DNA from: an uncultured Muribaculaceae bacterium | Lineage (GTDB): Bacteria > Bacteroidota > Bacteroidia > Bacteroidales > Muribaculaceae | Assembly (NCBI GenBank): GCA_910578075.1 | Contig: CAJTPK010000018.1 | Span: 1-64,000 of the forward strand | Direction: 5' to 3' | Length of the DNA stretch: 64,000 nt | Shown here: positions 1-8,509 of the stretch, piece after piece | Layout of the letters: each line of letters opens with the position of its first letter | Numbering within the stretch: the stretch's first letter is position 1 | Made by a program: the position numbers and the translations under genes | Notes under the pieces: model-generated | Seen by the model: only the letters and a program-made list of their open reading frames with translations | Told to the model about the DNA's origin: nothing | Database searches by the model: none

Positions 1-195
1 TAGATAAATTTATCGAAAATTTTTTTACCGTACAAATGTACGACCATTATAACCAAGGAAAACCATTTTTGATTCAATTAATTATTAATTAAATCATTAA
101 ACCATTAAAACCACTCAAAAGCTCCGCTTTTGTTTTGACGCGAAAAGGTTTGAGACCAAAAGAACTCTCAACTCCTAGCTCCCAACTCCTAACTA

Positions 196-281
196 AATAG
201 ACCACAGATCCAAAGAACCATAGCATAGAGGCTAAAAACTGAGTCTCTATGCTATGGTGCTTTGAATCTGTGGTCTAAATA
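196..281. repeat. 86-bp palindromic repeat
   Basis: Two arms of about 35 nt form an imperfect inverted repeat. The left arm reads TAGACCACAGAT, CAAAG, ACCATAGCATAGAG; the right arm is its reverse complement with a few mismatches, around a loop of about 12 nt. It encodes nothing. It looks like a non-autonomous palindromic element (MITE or REP type). It could also end a transcript entering from the left, but it has no T-run. No second copy was seen in the window. The flanks (100-195) hold only AT-rich sequence and short CAACTCCTAACT-type repeats. Confidence 0.75.
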
Positions 282-399
282 ATGTCTCGGCACATGCCGC
301 ACCACACACCTGCGGTGAATATTTACTGGTGCTCATATTAAAATATGTTAAAATGCAAATTATTTTTTATGTTATATAGCATATATCAAAAATATTTTA

Positions 400-407
400 T
401 AATTTTG
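400..407 (+). promoter_or_regulatory. -7 box of short RNA gene A
   Basis: TAATTTTG matches the Bacteroidota -7 consensus TAnnTTTG. Transcription should start about 6 nt downstream, near 413. A clear -33 TTTG is not visible. Confidence 0.6.
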
Positions 408-412
408 CAGTG

Positions 413-484
413 AGTTTTTCATGGTATTAGATTTTAAGGTTAACGTAAGATTGGTTGTCGGGACGACAATCAATTTTTTTTTTC
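413..484 (+). ncRNA. short RNA, copy A of a three-copy family
   Basis: About 70 nt between a TAnnTTTG promoter and an intrinsic terminator. Its 5' part contains TTTTTCATGGTATTAG followed by TTTAAGGTTAA. The same core occurs after a promoter at 45367 and 46612, each time ending in a different terminator hairpin. No ORF is conserved among the copies. This copy lies just upstream of the promoter of hpt-adk, on the same strand. From memory, Bacteroides carry a family of paralogous sRNAs (FopS); membership cannot be verified here. The alternative is a conserved promoter-leader module of the downstream gene. Confidence 0.6.
447..484 (+). terminator. terminator of short RNA A
   Basis: TTGTCG (455-460) pairs with CGACAA (464-469) across a GGA loop. 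The stem extends outward with A/T and G-T pairs and is followed by ten T residues. Confidence 0.75.
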
Positions 485-496
485 GTATCTTTTCAT

Positions 497-504
497 TAAC
501 TTTG
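497..504 (+). promoter_or_regulatory. -7 box of hpt-adk
   Basis: TAACTTTG fits TAnnTTTG and lies 59 nt before the ATG at 564, so the mRNA leader is about 52 nt. Confidence 0.65.
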
Positions 505-563
505 CATTGAGAAGTGGCTGACGGTTCATGGAGATCCGATAAAGCCGCGTCGTAACAGCACCA

Positions 564-1727
564 ATGGAAAAACAAATCACAGTTGACGGCCTTACATTCG
601 TGCCGTATATAACAAGCGAGAAAATCGCCGAGCAGGTGAAACGCGTCGCTATGGAGATTCGCAGCGACCTCGGTGATTCATCTCCTATTTTTATTTGCGT
701 CCTGAACGGAGCATTCATGTTTGCCGCAGACCTCTACCGCGAAATCGGCATCAACAACTCCGTGATCACATTTGTTAAATATTCAAGCTACGAAGGAACG
801 CAGTCTACAGGTAAAGTAAAGGAAGTTATCGGACTCAAGGAGGACATCTCCGGTAAAGATGTGGTCATCATCGAGGATATCGTTGATACCGGTCTTACAG
901 CGGTGAAGATGATCGAGGATCTGCGCTCACGCAATCCGCGCTCCATACGGTTCGCCACACTGCTCCACAAGCCGGAAAGCTGCAAGACAGGGTTCACACC
1001 TGATTATGTGGCCTTCTCCATTCCGCCCAAGTTCATCATCGGATATGGTCTTGATCTCGATGGCAAGGTGAGGAATCTACCTGACATATACGTTATAAAG
1101 GAAGAAGCAGAAAACCTTAATATAGATAATAATATGAACGACACATTGAATGTTGTGCTTTTCGGTGCTCCCGGCAGCGGCAAAGGCACACAAAGCGCCA
1201 AGCTTATCGACAAATATGGTCTCTATCACATCTCCACCGGCGAGGTGCTCCGCGATCATATCAAGCGTGGCACGGAATTAGGCAAGATCGCCGATTCCTA
1301 TATCTCGAAGGGGCATCTTATCCCTGACGAACTTATGATCCAGATCCTTGACGATGTTCTCGAAAAAGAGGCGGCAGGCAAGAAGGGCGTTGTATTCGAC
1401 GGTTTCCCGCGCACTATCCCCCAGGCTGAGGCTCTCAAAGAGTTGCTTCGCAAGCGTGGCACAGACCTGCATGCAGTGATCGGACTGGAGGTTCCGGAAG
1501 AGGAGCTGATGGAGCGTATGATCCGCCGCGGTCAGGAGACAGGACGCGCAGATGACAACCCCGAGACTATCAAGAACCGTCTGAAAGTATATCACGACCA
1601 GACACACCCGCTACGTGAATATTACACCAAAGAGGGGAAATATCTTCCTATCAACGGCGCGGGAATCGTTGATGAAATCTTCAACGAAATCTCCCAAGGA
1701 CTCGACAAGGCAATATCAGGGAAATAA
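564..1727 (+). CDS. hpt-adk: fused hypoxanthine phosphoribosyltransferase-adenylate kinase
   Basis: A 387-residue bifunctional purine enzyme. Residues 1-180 are a hypoxanthine/guanine phosphoribosyltransferase, with the PRPP-binding motif EDIVDTGLT at about 104-112. After a 10-residue linker, residues 191-387 are a full adenylate kinase, with P-loop GAPGSGKGT (201-209) and DGFPRT (279-284). The join is in frame with no stop. An internal ATG at 1134 sits exactly where a free Adk would start, so separate Adk production is possible. In related Bacteroidota hpt and adk are usually adjacent separate genes. The fusion would put IMP/GMP salvage and AMP/ADP interconversion on one chain. Domain calls are secure; the benefit of fusion is inference. 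Confidence 0.93.
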   Translation: MEKQITVDGLTFVPYITSEKIAEQVKRVAMEIRSDLGDSSPIFICVLNGAFMFAADLYREIGINNSVITFVKYSSYEGTQSTGKVKEVIGLKEDISGKDVVIIEDIVDTGLTAVKMIEDLRSRNPRSIRFATLLHKPESCKTGFTPDYVAFSIPPKFIIGYGLDLDGKVRNLPDIYVIKEEAENLNIDNNMNDTLNVVLFGAPGSGKGTQSAKLIDKYGLYHISTGEVLRDHIKRGTELGKIADSYISKGHLIPDELMIQILDDVLEKEAAGKKGVVFDGFPRTIPQAEALKELLRKRGTDLHAVIGLEVPEEELMERMIRRGQETGRADDNPETIKNRLKVYHDQTHPLREYYTKEGKYLPINGAGIVDEIFNEISQGLDKAISGK

Positions 1728-1767
1728 CGGATAGATATTACATTGTTTATTTCAATAAAACCGACTG

Positions 1768-1804
1768 GAATCGCGTTAAATCAATATGAGATTTAACGCG
1801 ATTC
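1768..1804 (+). promoter_or_regulatory. 15-bp perfect stem with the next gene's start codon in its loop
   Basis: GAATCGCGTTAAATC (1768-1782) is exactly complementary to GATTTAACGCGATTC (1790-1804). The 7-nt loop AATATGA contains the ATG at 1786-1788. In mRNA the right arm would be codons 2-7. No T-run follows, so it does not look like a terminator. It could control translation, or act as a DNA operator. Confidence 0.7.
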
Positions 1805-3765
1805 ATTTTATCATCATATCCTCCCTCCTAACATTGCTCTGCGGCTGCAAGACACCGAAACTCAAGGACGCCGACGAACAGATGTGGCGCGGTGAATATT
1901 TCAACGCTGCCAAAACCTACCGCGCGGTCTACAACAAACTCTCGCCCAAGAACGAGCGCGAGCTGCGCGGAGAGGTGGCTTACAAGCTTGCCACATGTTA
2001 CCGCCGTCTCAATCAGGCTCCCCGCGCGTCTGCCGCATACCAAAACGCCATCAGATATGAATATCCCGATTCAATGGCATTCTATTACTTAGGCCGCTCA
2101 TTGCAGGCAGAAGGGAAATACAATCCGGCTATAGAGGCATACACCACTTTCCTTGACTGGCGTCCGGATGACGCCCTTGCAAAAGAGGGTATCAGGGGAT
2201 GCCGCAAAGCATTGAGAGCAAAGACAGAGCCTAAGAGCAGATACGTTGTAAAAAACGCAAAGATCTTCAATTCGCAGCGATCGGATTTCGCGCCGATGTA
2301 TCTCGACAAGTCACTCAACACCCTCTATTTCACCTCTTCTACAGAGAAAGCCACGGGGACCAACAAATCGGAAATCACCGGAACAAAGAAATCCGACATA
2401 TTTTTCTCCACTAAAAACGAGCGTGGTGAATGGCAACGTCCTGAGCCGGCGGCAGGAGAATTAAACACGGATGCCGACGAGGGTGTGGTAAGTTTCTCCC
2501 CCGATGGACAGACGATGTATCTGACCGTTGCCCGACGCTCATTGAATTACGATACATCCGTGGAGATCTTCACCTCGCGCCGCTCCGATGCCACATGGAG
2601 CGCACCCCAGAAGTATGAGATCACCGCCGACACACTGTCAGCATACGGTCACCCGGCGGTATCGCCCGACGGCACTTACCTTTATTTCTGCTCCGACATG
2701 CCCGGTGGTTTCGGAGGGAAGGATATCTGGCGCATCAATCTCAAATCCCCTGTCGGCTCATTGGAGAATCTTGGCGAACAGATCAATACCTCCGGTGATG
2801 AGATGTTTCCTTATGTACGCACAGACTCCCTACTCTATTTCTCTTCCGACGGTCATCCCGGATTCGGAGGACTCGACCTTTTCCGCGCCAAGCTCAACAG
2901 CACCGGTCAGAGATGGAGCGTGGAGAATATGGGAACACCGATGAACAGTCCCGGCGATGATTTCGGCATAACATTCGGAGAGGGAGAATCCGGCTTTTTC
3001 AGTTCAAACCGCCGCGATGCCCGTGGATTCGACAGCATCTACAGCTTCGAGCTTCCCGAAATCAAGGTGACGATCTCCGGATATGTCCTCGACAAGGATG
3101 AGGAACCGGTGCCAAATGCCGTAATACGAATCGTAGGAGATGACGGCTCCAACCAGAAAGAGGTGGCGCGTGACGACGGCTCTTTCAAGTTCAAGCTTGA
3201 ACGCGGCGTGAAATATGTGATGAAAGCCGGTGCCAAAGGTTATCTTAACGTAAAACAGGAGTTTGAATCAGGCATGGAAGAGGAGAACACCGACTACGGT
3301 GTCGATTTCATCCTCGCCGCCATCAACAAGCCGCAGGTTGTGGAGAATATCTTCTACGATTTTGACAAGGCCACATTGCGACCCGAATCTAAAAGCGCTC
3401 TTGACGAGATGGTCAAGATCCTTAATGAGAACCCGAATGTAACGATCGAGATGGGCGCGCACACAGACCGTAAAGGCTCTGATGAATATAATATCAACCT
3501 CTCCAACCGCAGGGCAAAGAGCGTTGTGGATTATCTGATAGCCGCGGGCATCGATCCGAAGCGACTGACATGGAAAGGGTATGGCGAATCAACGCCCAAA
3601 CGTGTGACAAAACGTATCAACCGCGAATTCCCTCAATTTCCGGAAGAGACGGTGCTTGATGAAGCTTTCATAGAAACGCTGTCACCCGAAGACCAGGAGG
3701 CAGCAGACCAGATCAATCGCCGGACTGAATTCCAGGTTACATCAATCGATTACGAATATTATTGA
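1786..3765 (+). CDS. porE: PorE-like OmpA-family lipoprotein (TPR, PD40 propeller, CarboxypepD-reg, OmpA)
   Basis: 659 residues. A lipoprotein signal peptide ends at Cys21 (LLCGC), so it is probably anchored in the outer membrane facing the periplasm. It is followed by TPR-like helices (about 30-140), WD40/PD40-type propeller repeats with SPDG motifs (about 165-420), a carboxypeptidase-regulatory-like beta domain (about 430-510), and a C-terminal OmpA domain with TDRKGSDEYN and LSNRRA peptidoglycan-binding motifs. This architecture and length match PorE of the type IX secretion system of Porphyromonas. No other T9SS gene is in the window, so a T9SS role is inferred from architecture only. The start codon lies in the loop of a perfect 15-bp stem. 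It follows hpt-adk by 58 nt. Confidence 0.75.
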   Translation: MRFNAIHFIIISSLLTLLCGCKTPKLKDADEQMWRGEYFNAAKTYRAVYNKLSPKNERELRGEVAYKLATCYRRLNQAPRASAAYQNAIRYEYPDSMAFYYLGRSLQAEGKYNPAIEAYTTFLDWRPDDALAKEGIRGCRKALRAKTEPKSRYVVKNAKIFNSQRSDFAPMYLDKSLNTLYFTSSTEKATGTNKSEITGTKKSDIFFSTKNERGEWQRPEPAAGELNTDADEGVVSFSPDGQTMYLTVARRSLNYDTSVEIFTSRRSDATWSAPQKYEITADTLSAYGHPAVSPDGTYLYFCSDMPGGFGGKDIWRINLKSPVGSLENLGEQINTSGDEMFPYVRTDSLLYFSSDGHPGFGGLDLFRAKLNSTGQRWSVENMGTPMNSPGDDFGITFGEGESGFFSSNRRDARGFDSIYSFELPEIKVTISGYVLDKDEEPVPNAVIRIVGDDGSNQKEVARDDGSFKFKLERGVKYVMKAGAKGYLNVKQEFESGMEEENTDYGVDFILAAINKPQVVENIFYDFDKATLRPESKSALDEMVKILNENPNVTIEMGAHTDRKGSDEYNINLSNRRAKSVVDYLIAAGIDPKRLTWKGYGESTPKRVTKRINREFPQFPEETVLDEAFIETLSPEDQEAADQINRRTEFQVTSIDYEYY

Positions 3766-3781
3766 TCAATTTACGCAAGAT

Positions 3782-4459
3782 ATGCAAGAGATATATAATT
3801 TCCTCAAAGACCTCAAAAAGAATAACAACCGCGAGTGGTTTCACGCAAACAAAGAGCGTTATCTTGAAGGAAAAAGAATGACAGAGGATTTCGCCCAGCG
3901 TCTTATCAATGTAATCGCAAGTATCGAACCTGAGGCGGCAATGCTGACACCGGCAGACTGCACCTACCGAATCTACCGCGACACCCGCTTCTCCCTTGAC
4001 AAGACACCCTACAAAACCCACATCGGAATATTCATTTGTCCCGGAGGAAACAAGAAGAGCTCACGACCGGGCTACTATATCCATATGGAGCCTGGTAATT
4101 CATTCATCGGAGGCGGATGCTGGTGCCCGCCTGCTCCACTTCTCAAAGAGATCAGGCAATCCATCTATGACAATATCGAGGAATATCTTGAGATCATTGA
4201 GAACCCAGATTTCAAGCAGCATTACATAAAATTAGGGGACAATCTTCTTAAGACTGCCCCCAAAGGTTTTCCAAAGGACTGGGAATATATTGATCTTCTT
4301 AAACCGCGTGATTACACGGTGCTTGCCCCTGTGAAGGATTCACTCATCGCATCTCCAAAAGCATTGGATAACATATTACCTTATCTAAAATCGCTGCATC
4401 CTCTCAACGCATTCTTGAATTACATCTTCGAGGAGCATCCTGAGCTTAAAGGGCTATAA
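3782..4459 (+). CDS. DUF2461 family protein
   Basis: 225 residues, matching the DUF2461 (TIGR02453) family in length and in the conserved blocks NNREWFHANKERY near the N-terminus and YRIYRDTRFS with DKTPYKTH at about 60-80. There is no signal peptide, so it is cytoplasmic. The biochemical role of the family is unknown. It starts 17 nt after the PorE-like gene, so it may be cotranscribed, and it converges with the aldolase gene 23 nt downstream. Confidence 0.85.
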   Translation: MQEIYNFLKDLKKNNNREWFHANKERYLEGKRMTEDFAQRLINVIASIEPEAAMLTPADCTYRIYRDTRFSLDKTPYKTHIGIFICPGGNKKSSRPGYYIHMEPGNSFIGGGCWCPPAPLLKEIRQSIYDNIEEYLEIIENPDFKQHYIKLGDNLLKTAPKGFPKDWEYIDLLKPRDYTVLAPVKDSLIASPKALDNILPYLKSLHPLNAFLNYIFEEHPELKGL

Positions 4460-4482
4460 AGCCCTTAGATAAAAATTAGATC

Positions 4483-5145
4483 TTAGAAATTCTTTATCCA
4501 GCTGAAGCAATCGCGGCATTTGTCGGTTATCGCCTGCCAGTCGGCAGCAGCGACAACATCCTTAGGGAAGAGTTTTGAACCCATACCCACACAGAATGCA
4601 CCGGCACCGAACCATGATTTAAGGTTCTCCTCAGCAGGTTCAACGCCACCTGTCACCATCAGCTTGGACCATGGCATCGGAGCCATAAGACCCTTCACGA
4701 GCTTCGGTCCGAGAACATCTCCGGGGAAGATCTTGCACACTTCGCAACCGGCTTCCTGCGCCCAGCCTACTTCTGATACGCTTCCGCATCCCGGCACATA
4801 AGGCACGCCGCGGCGGTTGCAGACTTTTGCGACCTCCGCATTAAACAGAGGGCCCACCACAAAACAAGCGCCCAGCTGCATATAAAGCGCCGCTGTAGCC
4901 GGCTCAACCACGGAACCTACACCTACCGCCATATCCGGGCATTCGACAGCGGCATATTTCACCACCTCCTCAAACACCTCATGAGCGAAATCGCCACGGT
5001 TGGTAAACTCAAAGAGGCGTACGCCACCTTCGTAACATGCCTTAACCACAGCCTTTGCCGTGTCGGCATCCTTGTGATAGAAAACAGGCACCATCGGAGC
5101 CGCCTCCATCTTTTTCAAAACCTCTAATTTGTCAAATTTAGCCAT
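4483..5145 (-). CDS. eda: KDPG/KHG aldolase (2-dehydro-3-deoxyphosphogluconate aldolase)
   Basis: About 220 residues. It cleaves KDPG to pyruvate and glyceraldehyde 3-phosphate, or 4-hydroxy-2-oxoglutarate to pyruvate and glyoxylate. The Schiff-base lysine is in CKIFPGD and the general-base glutamate in FEFTNRGD. The chosen start is the ATG at 5145 (MAKFDKL), which matches the family N-terminus. The frame stays open upstream to a GTG at 5226, but that stretch is a 9-bp repeat encoding R/K-S-L tripeptides and is unlikely to be translated. It lies after the GH51 gene on the same strand, which fits sugar-acid or pentose catabolism, though cotranscription is not shown. Confidence 0.9.
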   Translation of the reverse strand: MAKFDKLEVLKKMEAAPMVPVFYHKDADTAKAVVKACYEGGVRLFEFTNRGDFAHEVFEEVVKYAAVECPDMAVGVGSVVEPATAALYMQLGACFVVGPLFNAEVAKVCNRRGVPYVPGCGSVSEVGWAQEAGCEVCKIFPGDVLGPKLVKGLMAPMPWSKLMVTGGVEPAEENLKSWFGAGAFCVGMGSKLFPKDVVAAADWQAITDKCRDCFSWIKNF

Positions 5146-5159
5146 ATCATCAATTATTA

Positions 5160-5238
5160 TCATTAGGGACTTTAGGGACCTTAAAGACCTTAAGGACCCT
5201 AAGGACCTAAAAGACCTTAGAGCCACTAAAGCCCTGAA
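5160..5238. repeat. imperfect 9-10-bp tandem repeats (AAGGACCTT type)
   Basis: About eight degenerate units of the near-palindromic word AAGGACCTT fill the gap between the GH51 gene and eda. The 9-nt period keeps the frame of eda open. It may be a replication-slippage tract whose length varies between strains. Confidence 0.7.
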
Positions 5239-5241
5239 TTA

Positions 5242-7197
5242 TCATTTAAAGCGATAAACTGCAAAAGTCTTCGCCGGCACAGTAACCACCGGCTCCGCTG
5301 TAGCATCAAGCGCAGACTCTTTCTTCACCGGCTTTACCAGATCAGGATTATCGAGAGTATTCTCTGTCTTATCATCAGCATGGAGTGTCGCCACACTCAT
5401 GTGGGTGAATTTACCTTTGAGACCTTTGAAATCAAGTTTGATCTCCTGAGCCTCATCGGATGTATTGGCAATCTTCACGATATAATCCTTGGCATCATTG
5501 TCGTAGGCTGTAGTGGCGAAGATTCCATCCTGACCGTCAAGACCTGCGGCAGGTTGCTTGTCCATGGTAGTCGGGACAACGCGTGAACCACGGTTATGTC
5601 CATACATCTGCTGCACATAATAGCTTGCAGTAGGCATGCTGCGCAGGTTATCAAACCATATCATGTCAGGACGCCACTGCCAGCCATCCACATGCGCGAA
5701 GAGAGGTGCATATGTAGCCATCTCCACGACATCCGCATTGCGCTCCAGACCGGTCATGAACGCTGCCTCGCAGAGAGCCGCTCCGAAGTGGTTCTGGTTA
5801 TGTCCCTTTGTATGGCAGGCATATTCACCGGCAAAAACTTTAGGTGCCTTGCGGTCGTATTTGTCATAACGTGTACCCTGAGAGAGGAACCATTCGTCAG
5901 GACGATAGAAATGCTCATCCACAAGATCTACCTTGAGTTTCTTCATCTCCGGCCAGAGATAATCGAATTTATCACCTTCCGAGTCCGGACCGGATGAACC
6001 GATAATCTTGATTTCAGGATATTTCGCGCGAATAGCCTTCACAAACGGAGCGAGACGCTCCACATATTCGGGTCCCCACTGCTCATTGCCCACACCTATA
6101 TATTTCATTCCGAAAGGCTCCGGATGACCCATCTCGGCGCGAAGGGCTCCCCACTTGGAGGATACAGGACCGTTGGCGAACTCAATCAGGTCAAGAGCGT
6201 CCTGAATATAAGGGTCAAGCTCATCTACAGGAACATGCGCAGACATATCATGATTCTGATACTGGCAAGAGAGACCGACGTTCAGCACAGGCAGAGGAGC
6301 GGCACCGAGCAATTCGCTAAGCACGAAATACTCATAGAAGCCGAGACCGTAGGTCTGATAATAGTCGGGGAAGAAATGATGTGTGAAGGTATATTGCCAG
6401 CGGTTCTCATTCAACGGACGGTTTTCAGGAGCACCAACGGTATTCTTCCACTGATAACGGGTTGCGAGATCAGTACCCTCTACGATACATCCTCCAGGGA
6501 AACGGAACACCCCCGGCTTAAGATCAGCAAGACGCTTGACAAGATCCGTGCGCAATCCATTGACATTATTACGGGGGAAGAGCGAGATATGCTCGAGATC
6601 TACAGTGGTCTCAGGCTTTTTGAGGAAGATACGGAGCTGACCCTTCAGGATTGTCTTGGAAGGGGTGAGTGTGCAATCGTAGCGCTTCCACTCATTGCCA
6701 GAGATCTCAATCTTCTTTGACGCATATGTTTGGTTGCCACCGTGGGTTGCCTCGTTGATGAGTTGCACCTCTATCTTGGATGTGCCACCATCGGGAACAC
6801 GCGCATACACACTGAAATCATAAAGCGAATCCTTCTCAAACGAGACTCCGAAGAAGCCCTCGTTCACCAGAGCGGTGTGTTTGTCGGAATGCCCCGCAGG
6901 ATTAAGACGCACATAATGAGGATTACGCTCAAACGGGCCATCCTCCTTTACTTCCACCTTACCGGCAGCCTTCCAGCCCTGAAGAGGATAGTCAAACTCG
7001 AATGAACGGTTTTTCACTTTCTCGGCATAGAGACCTCCATCGGCACCGAAATTAATATCTTCAAAGAAGAGACCATACATGGTAGAGGGAATCTCAGCTC
7101 CCTTTTTCTTTGTATCGATGGTCAGAGTCTTTGGCGCTGCAGCCGAAGCCATGATGCTTCCTGCCGCCAATGCAATCGTGATGAGTTTAAGTTTCAT
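5242..7197 (-). CDS. alpha-L-arabinofuranosidase, GH51
   Basis: About 651 residues. A signal peptide (MKLKLITIALAAGS to SAAAP) points to export to the periplasm or outer membrane. The glycosidase releases terminal L-arabinofuranose from plant arabinans and arabinoxylans. The acid/base glutamate is in GVGNEQWGPEY and the probable nucleophile in VFAGEYACH, both in the order expected for GH51. The N-terminal part (about 80-210) looks like a carbohydrate-binding jelly roll, and the C-terminus is the usual beta-sandwich. The ATG at 7197 was chosen because it begins the signal peptide; a GTG further up adds 13 unlikely residues. It starts 4 nt after waaA. No SusC/SusD pair is nearby, so it is not in a typical PUL. 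Confidence 0.92.
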   Translation of the reverse strand: MKLKLITIALAAGSIMASAAAPKTLTIDTKKKGAEIPSTMYGLFFEDINFGADGGLYAEKVKNRSFEFDYPLQGWKAAGKVEVKEDGPFERNPHYVRLNPAGHSDKHTALVNEGFFGVSFEKDSLYDFSVYARVPDGGTSKIEVQLINEATHGGNQTYASKKIEISGNEWKRYDCTLTPSKTILKGQLRIFLKKPETTVDLEHISLFPRNNVNGLRTDLVKRLADLKPGVFRFPGGCIVEGTDLATRYQWKNTVGAPENRPLNENRWQYTFTHHFFPDYYQTYGLGFYEYFVLSELLGAAPLPVLNVGLSCQYQNHDMSAHVPVDELDPYIQDALDLIEFANGPVSSKWGALRAEMGHPEPFGMKYIGVGNEQWGPEYVERLAPFVKAIRAKYPEIKIIGSSGPDSEGDKFDYLWPEMKKLKVDLVDEHFYRPDEWFLSQGTRYDKYDRKAPKVFAGEYACHTKGHNQNHFGAALCEAAFMTGLERNADVVEMATYAPLFAHVDGWQWRPDMIWFDNLRSMPTASYYVQQMYGHNRGSRVVPTTMDKQPAAGLDGQDGIFATTAYDNDAKDYIVKIANTSDEAQEIKLDFKGLKGKFTHMSVATLHADDKTENTLDNPDLVKPVKKESALDATAEPVVTVPAKTFAVYRFK

Positions 7198-7201
7198 TAT
7201 A

Positions 7202-8509
7202 TTAGAATATTTTATCGAAAATTTTGTCGGTAGCACCTATCTTAGAGCGGATATAGCCTCCGGCCTTCAGTCCGCGGCTCTCCCTCTCTTCCTTTGAGGA
7301 GAATAACATATCGGCAATATTCTCAAATTCCTCCGATGAGCTTATGGGCAAGCCTCCGCCCGATTCAGCCATCTCGGATGCCTCGATGAACTTGGCATTG
7401 TTCGGGCCGTATATCACCGGAATATCATAGACCGCAGCTTCGTTGATATTGTGAAGTCCGGCACCGAAGCCACCTCCTACATACGCCACATCGCAATATG
7501 CGTAGGCAGATGATAAGAGACCGAAGCAATCGAGAATGAGCACCTGACGGCCATCGAGCTTATCAGGATTCTTCTCTGCCTCGCTCATCAGCACCGCTCC
7601 GTTATTGAATCTGCGGCAAAGAGAATCAAGCCTTGCACTGTCAAATTCATGAGGGGCGATTACCAGCTTCACGTCCGGATGAGTGTTAAACCAGTCTGCG
7701 TAAACATCCTCATCCTGCGGCCAACTGCTGCCCGCCATCATCACCACCGGGCGTTCCGTTGAATTCCTGTCAGTAAATTTCTCCAGCAACGGAATCGGCT
7801 TGCGGGAGGCACGGATATCAGAAACACGGTCAAAGCGGGTGTCGCCACACACATCAACATTCGTTATGCCAATGGCACTTAGCAAAGCGCGGCTTCGCTC
7901 ATCCTGCACAAAAATGCGTGTATACCATTTGAGCCACAGCGCATACCATGCATGGCTACGCTTAAAGAACGCCTGATCGGGGCGGAACACCGCACTCACC
8001 AGATATGTAGGTATCTGACGCCTCCATAACTCATGCAGATAATTGCGCCAGAATTCATATTTCACGAATATGGCTATCTCCGGATTCACTTTATCAATGA
8101 AGCGGTGCACACGCCCCGGAGTATCGAAAGGCAGATAGCAAACGCAATCCGCGCCGGCATAATCTTTCCTTACCTCATATCCCGATGGAGAAAAAAAGGT
8201 AAGCAATATCTTATATTCCGGACGCTCCCTGCGCAATTTCTCGATGATCGGTCTACCCTGCTCGAACTCTCCGAGAGAAGCGGCATGGATCCAGACATAT
8301 CTCGCCTCCGGATCGATATATTCATCGAGCCTATGCCAAACATCCTTCTGCCCCTTTGCCAGTAAAGATGCCTTTCGATCTTTCAGCCCCGCCAGCTTCA
8401 CTCCTGCGCCAAAAAGCGATATGGCTCCGGAATAGACAGGTTTTTCCAGAAGTTGCCTGCAACCTTCGGCAAGGAGTCCCCTTACCTCTTCAGCACGCGG
8501 TATTCTCAT
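7202..8509 (-). CDS. waaA: 3-deoxy-D-manno-octulosonic acid (Kdo) transferase
   Basis: 435 residues. A GT30 enzyme that adds Kdo to lipid A precursor at the inner face of the inner membrane. Family blocks visible are WIHAASLGEFEQGRP with the catalytic Glu, the FFSPSGYE region, FVKYEFWRNY, and the C-terminal donor-binding GGGFGAGLHNINEAA. The N-terminus lies in an unusually polar stretch (MRIPRAEEVRG), so the true start could be slightly downstream. Its ATG overlaps the gltX stop by 4 nt (ATGA), indicating translational coupling. Confidence 0.93.
   Translation of the reverse strand: MRIPRAEEVRGLLAEGCRQLLEKPVYSGAISLFGAGVKLAGLKDRKASLLAKGQKDVWHRLDEYIDPEARYVWIHAASLGEFEQGRPIIEKLRRERPEYKILLTFFSPSGYEVRKDYAGADCVCYLPFDTPGRVHRFIDKVNPEIAIFVKYEFWRNYLHELWRRQIPTYLVSAVFRPDQAFFKRSHAWYALWLKWYTRIFVQDERSRALLSAIGITNVDVCGDTRFDRVSDIRASRKPIPLLEKFTDRNSTERPVVMMAGSSWPQDEDVYADWFNTHPDVKLVIAPHEFDSARLDSLCRRFNNGAVLMSEAEKNPDKLDGRQVLILDCFGLLSSAYAYCDVAYVGGGFGAGLHNINEAAVYDIPVIYGPNNAKFIEASEMAESGGGLPISSSEEFENIADMLFSSKEERESRGLKAGGYIRSKIGATDKIFDKIF

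Noticed and set aside
5146..5226. 27-residue N-terminal extension of the KDPG aldolase
   Set aside because: It starts at GTG, is made of 9-bp repeats, and precedes an ATG that matches the family N-terminus.
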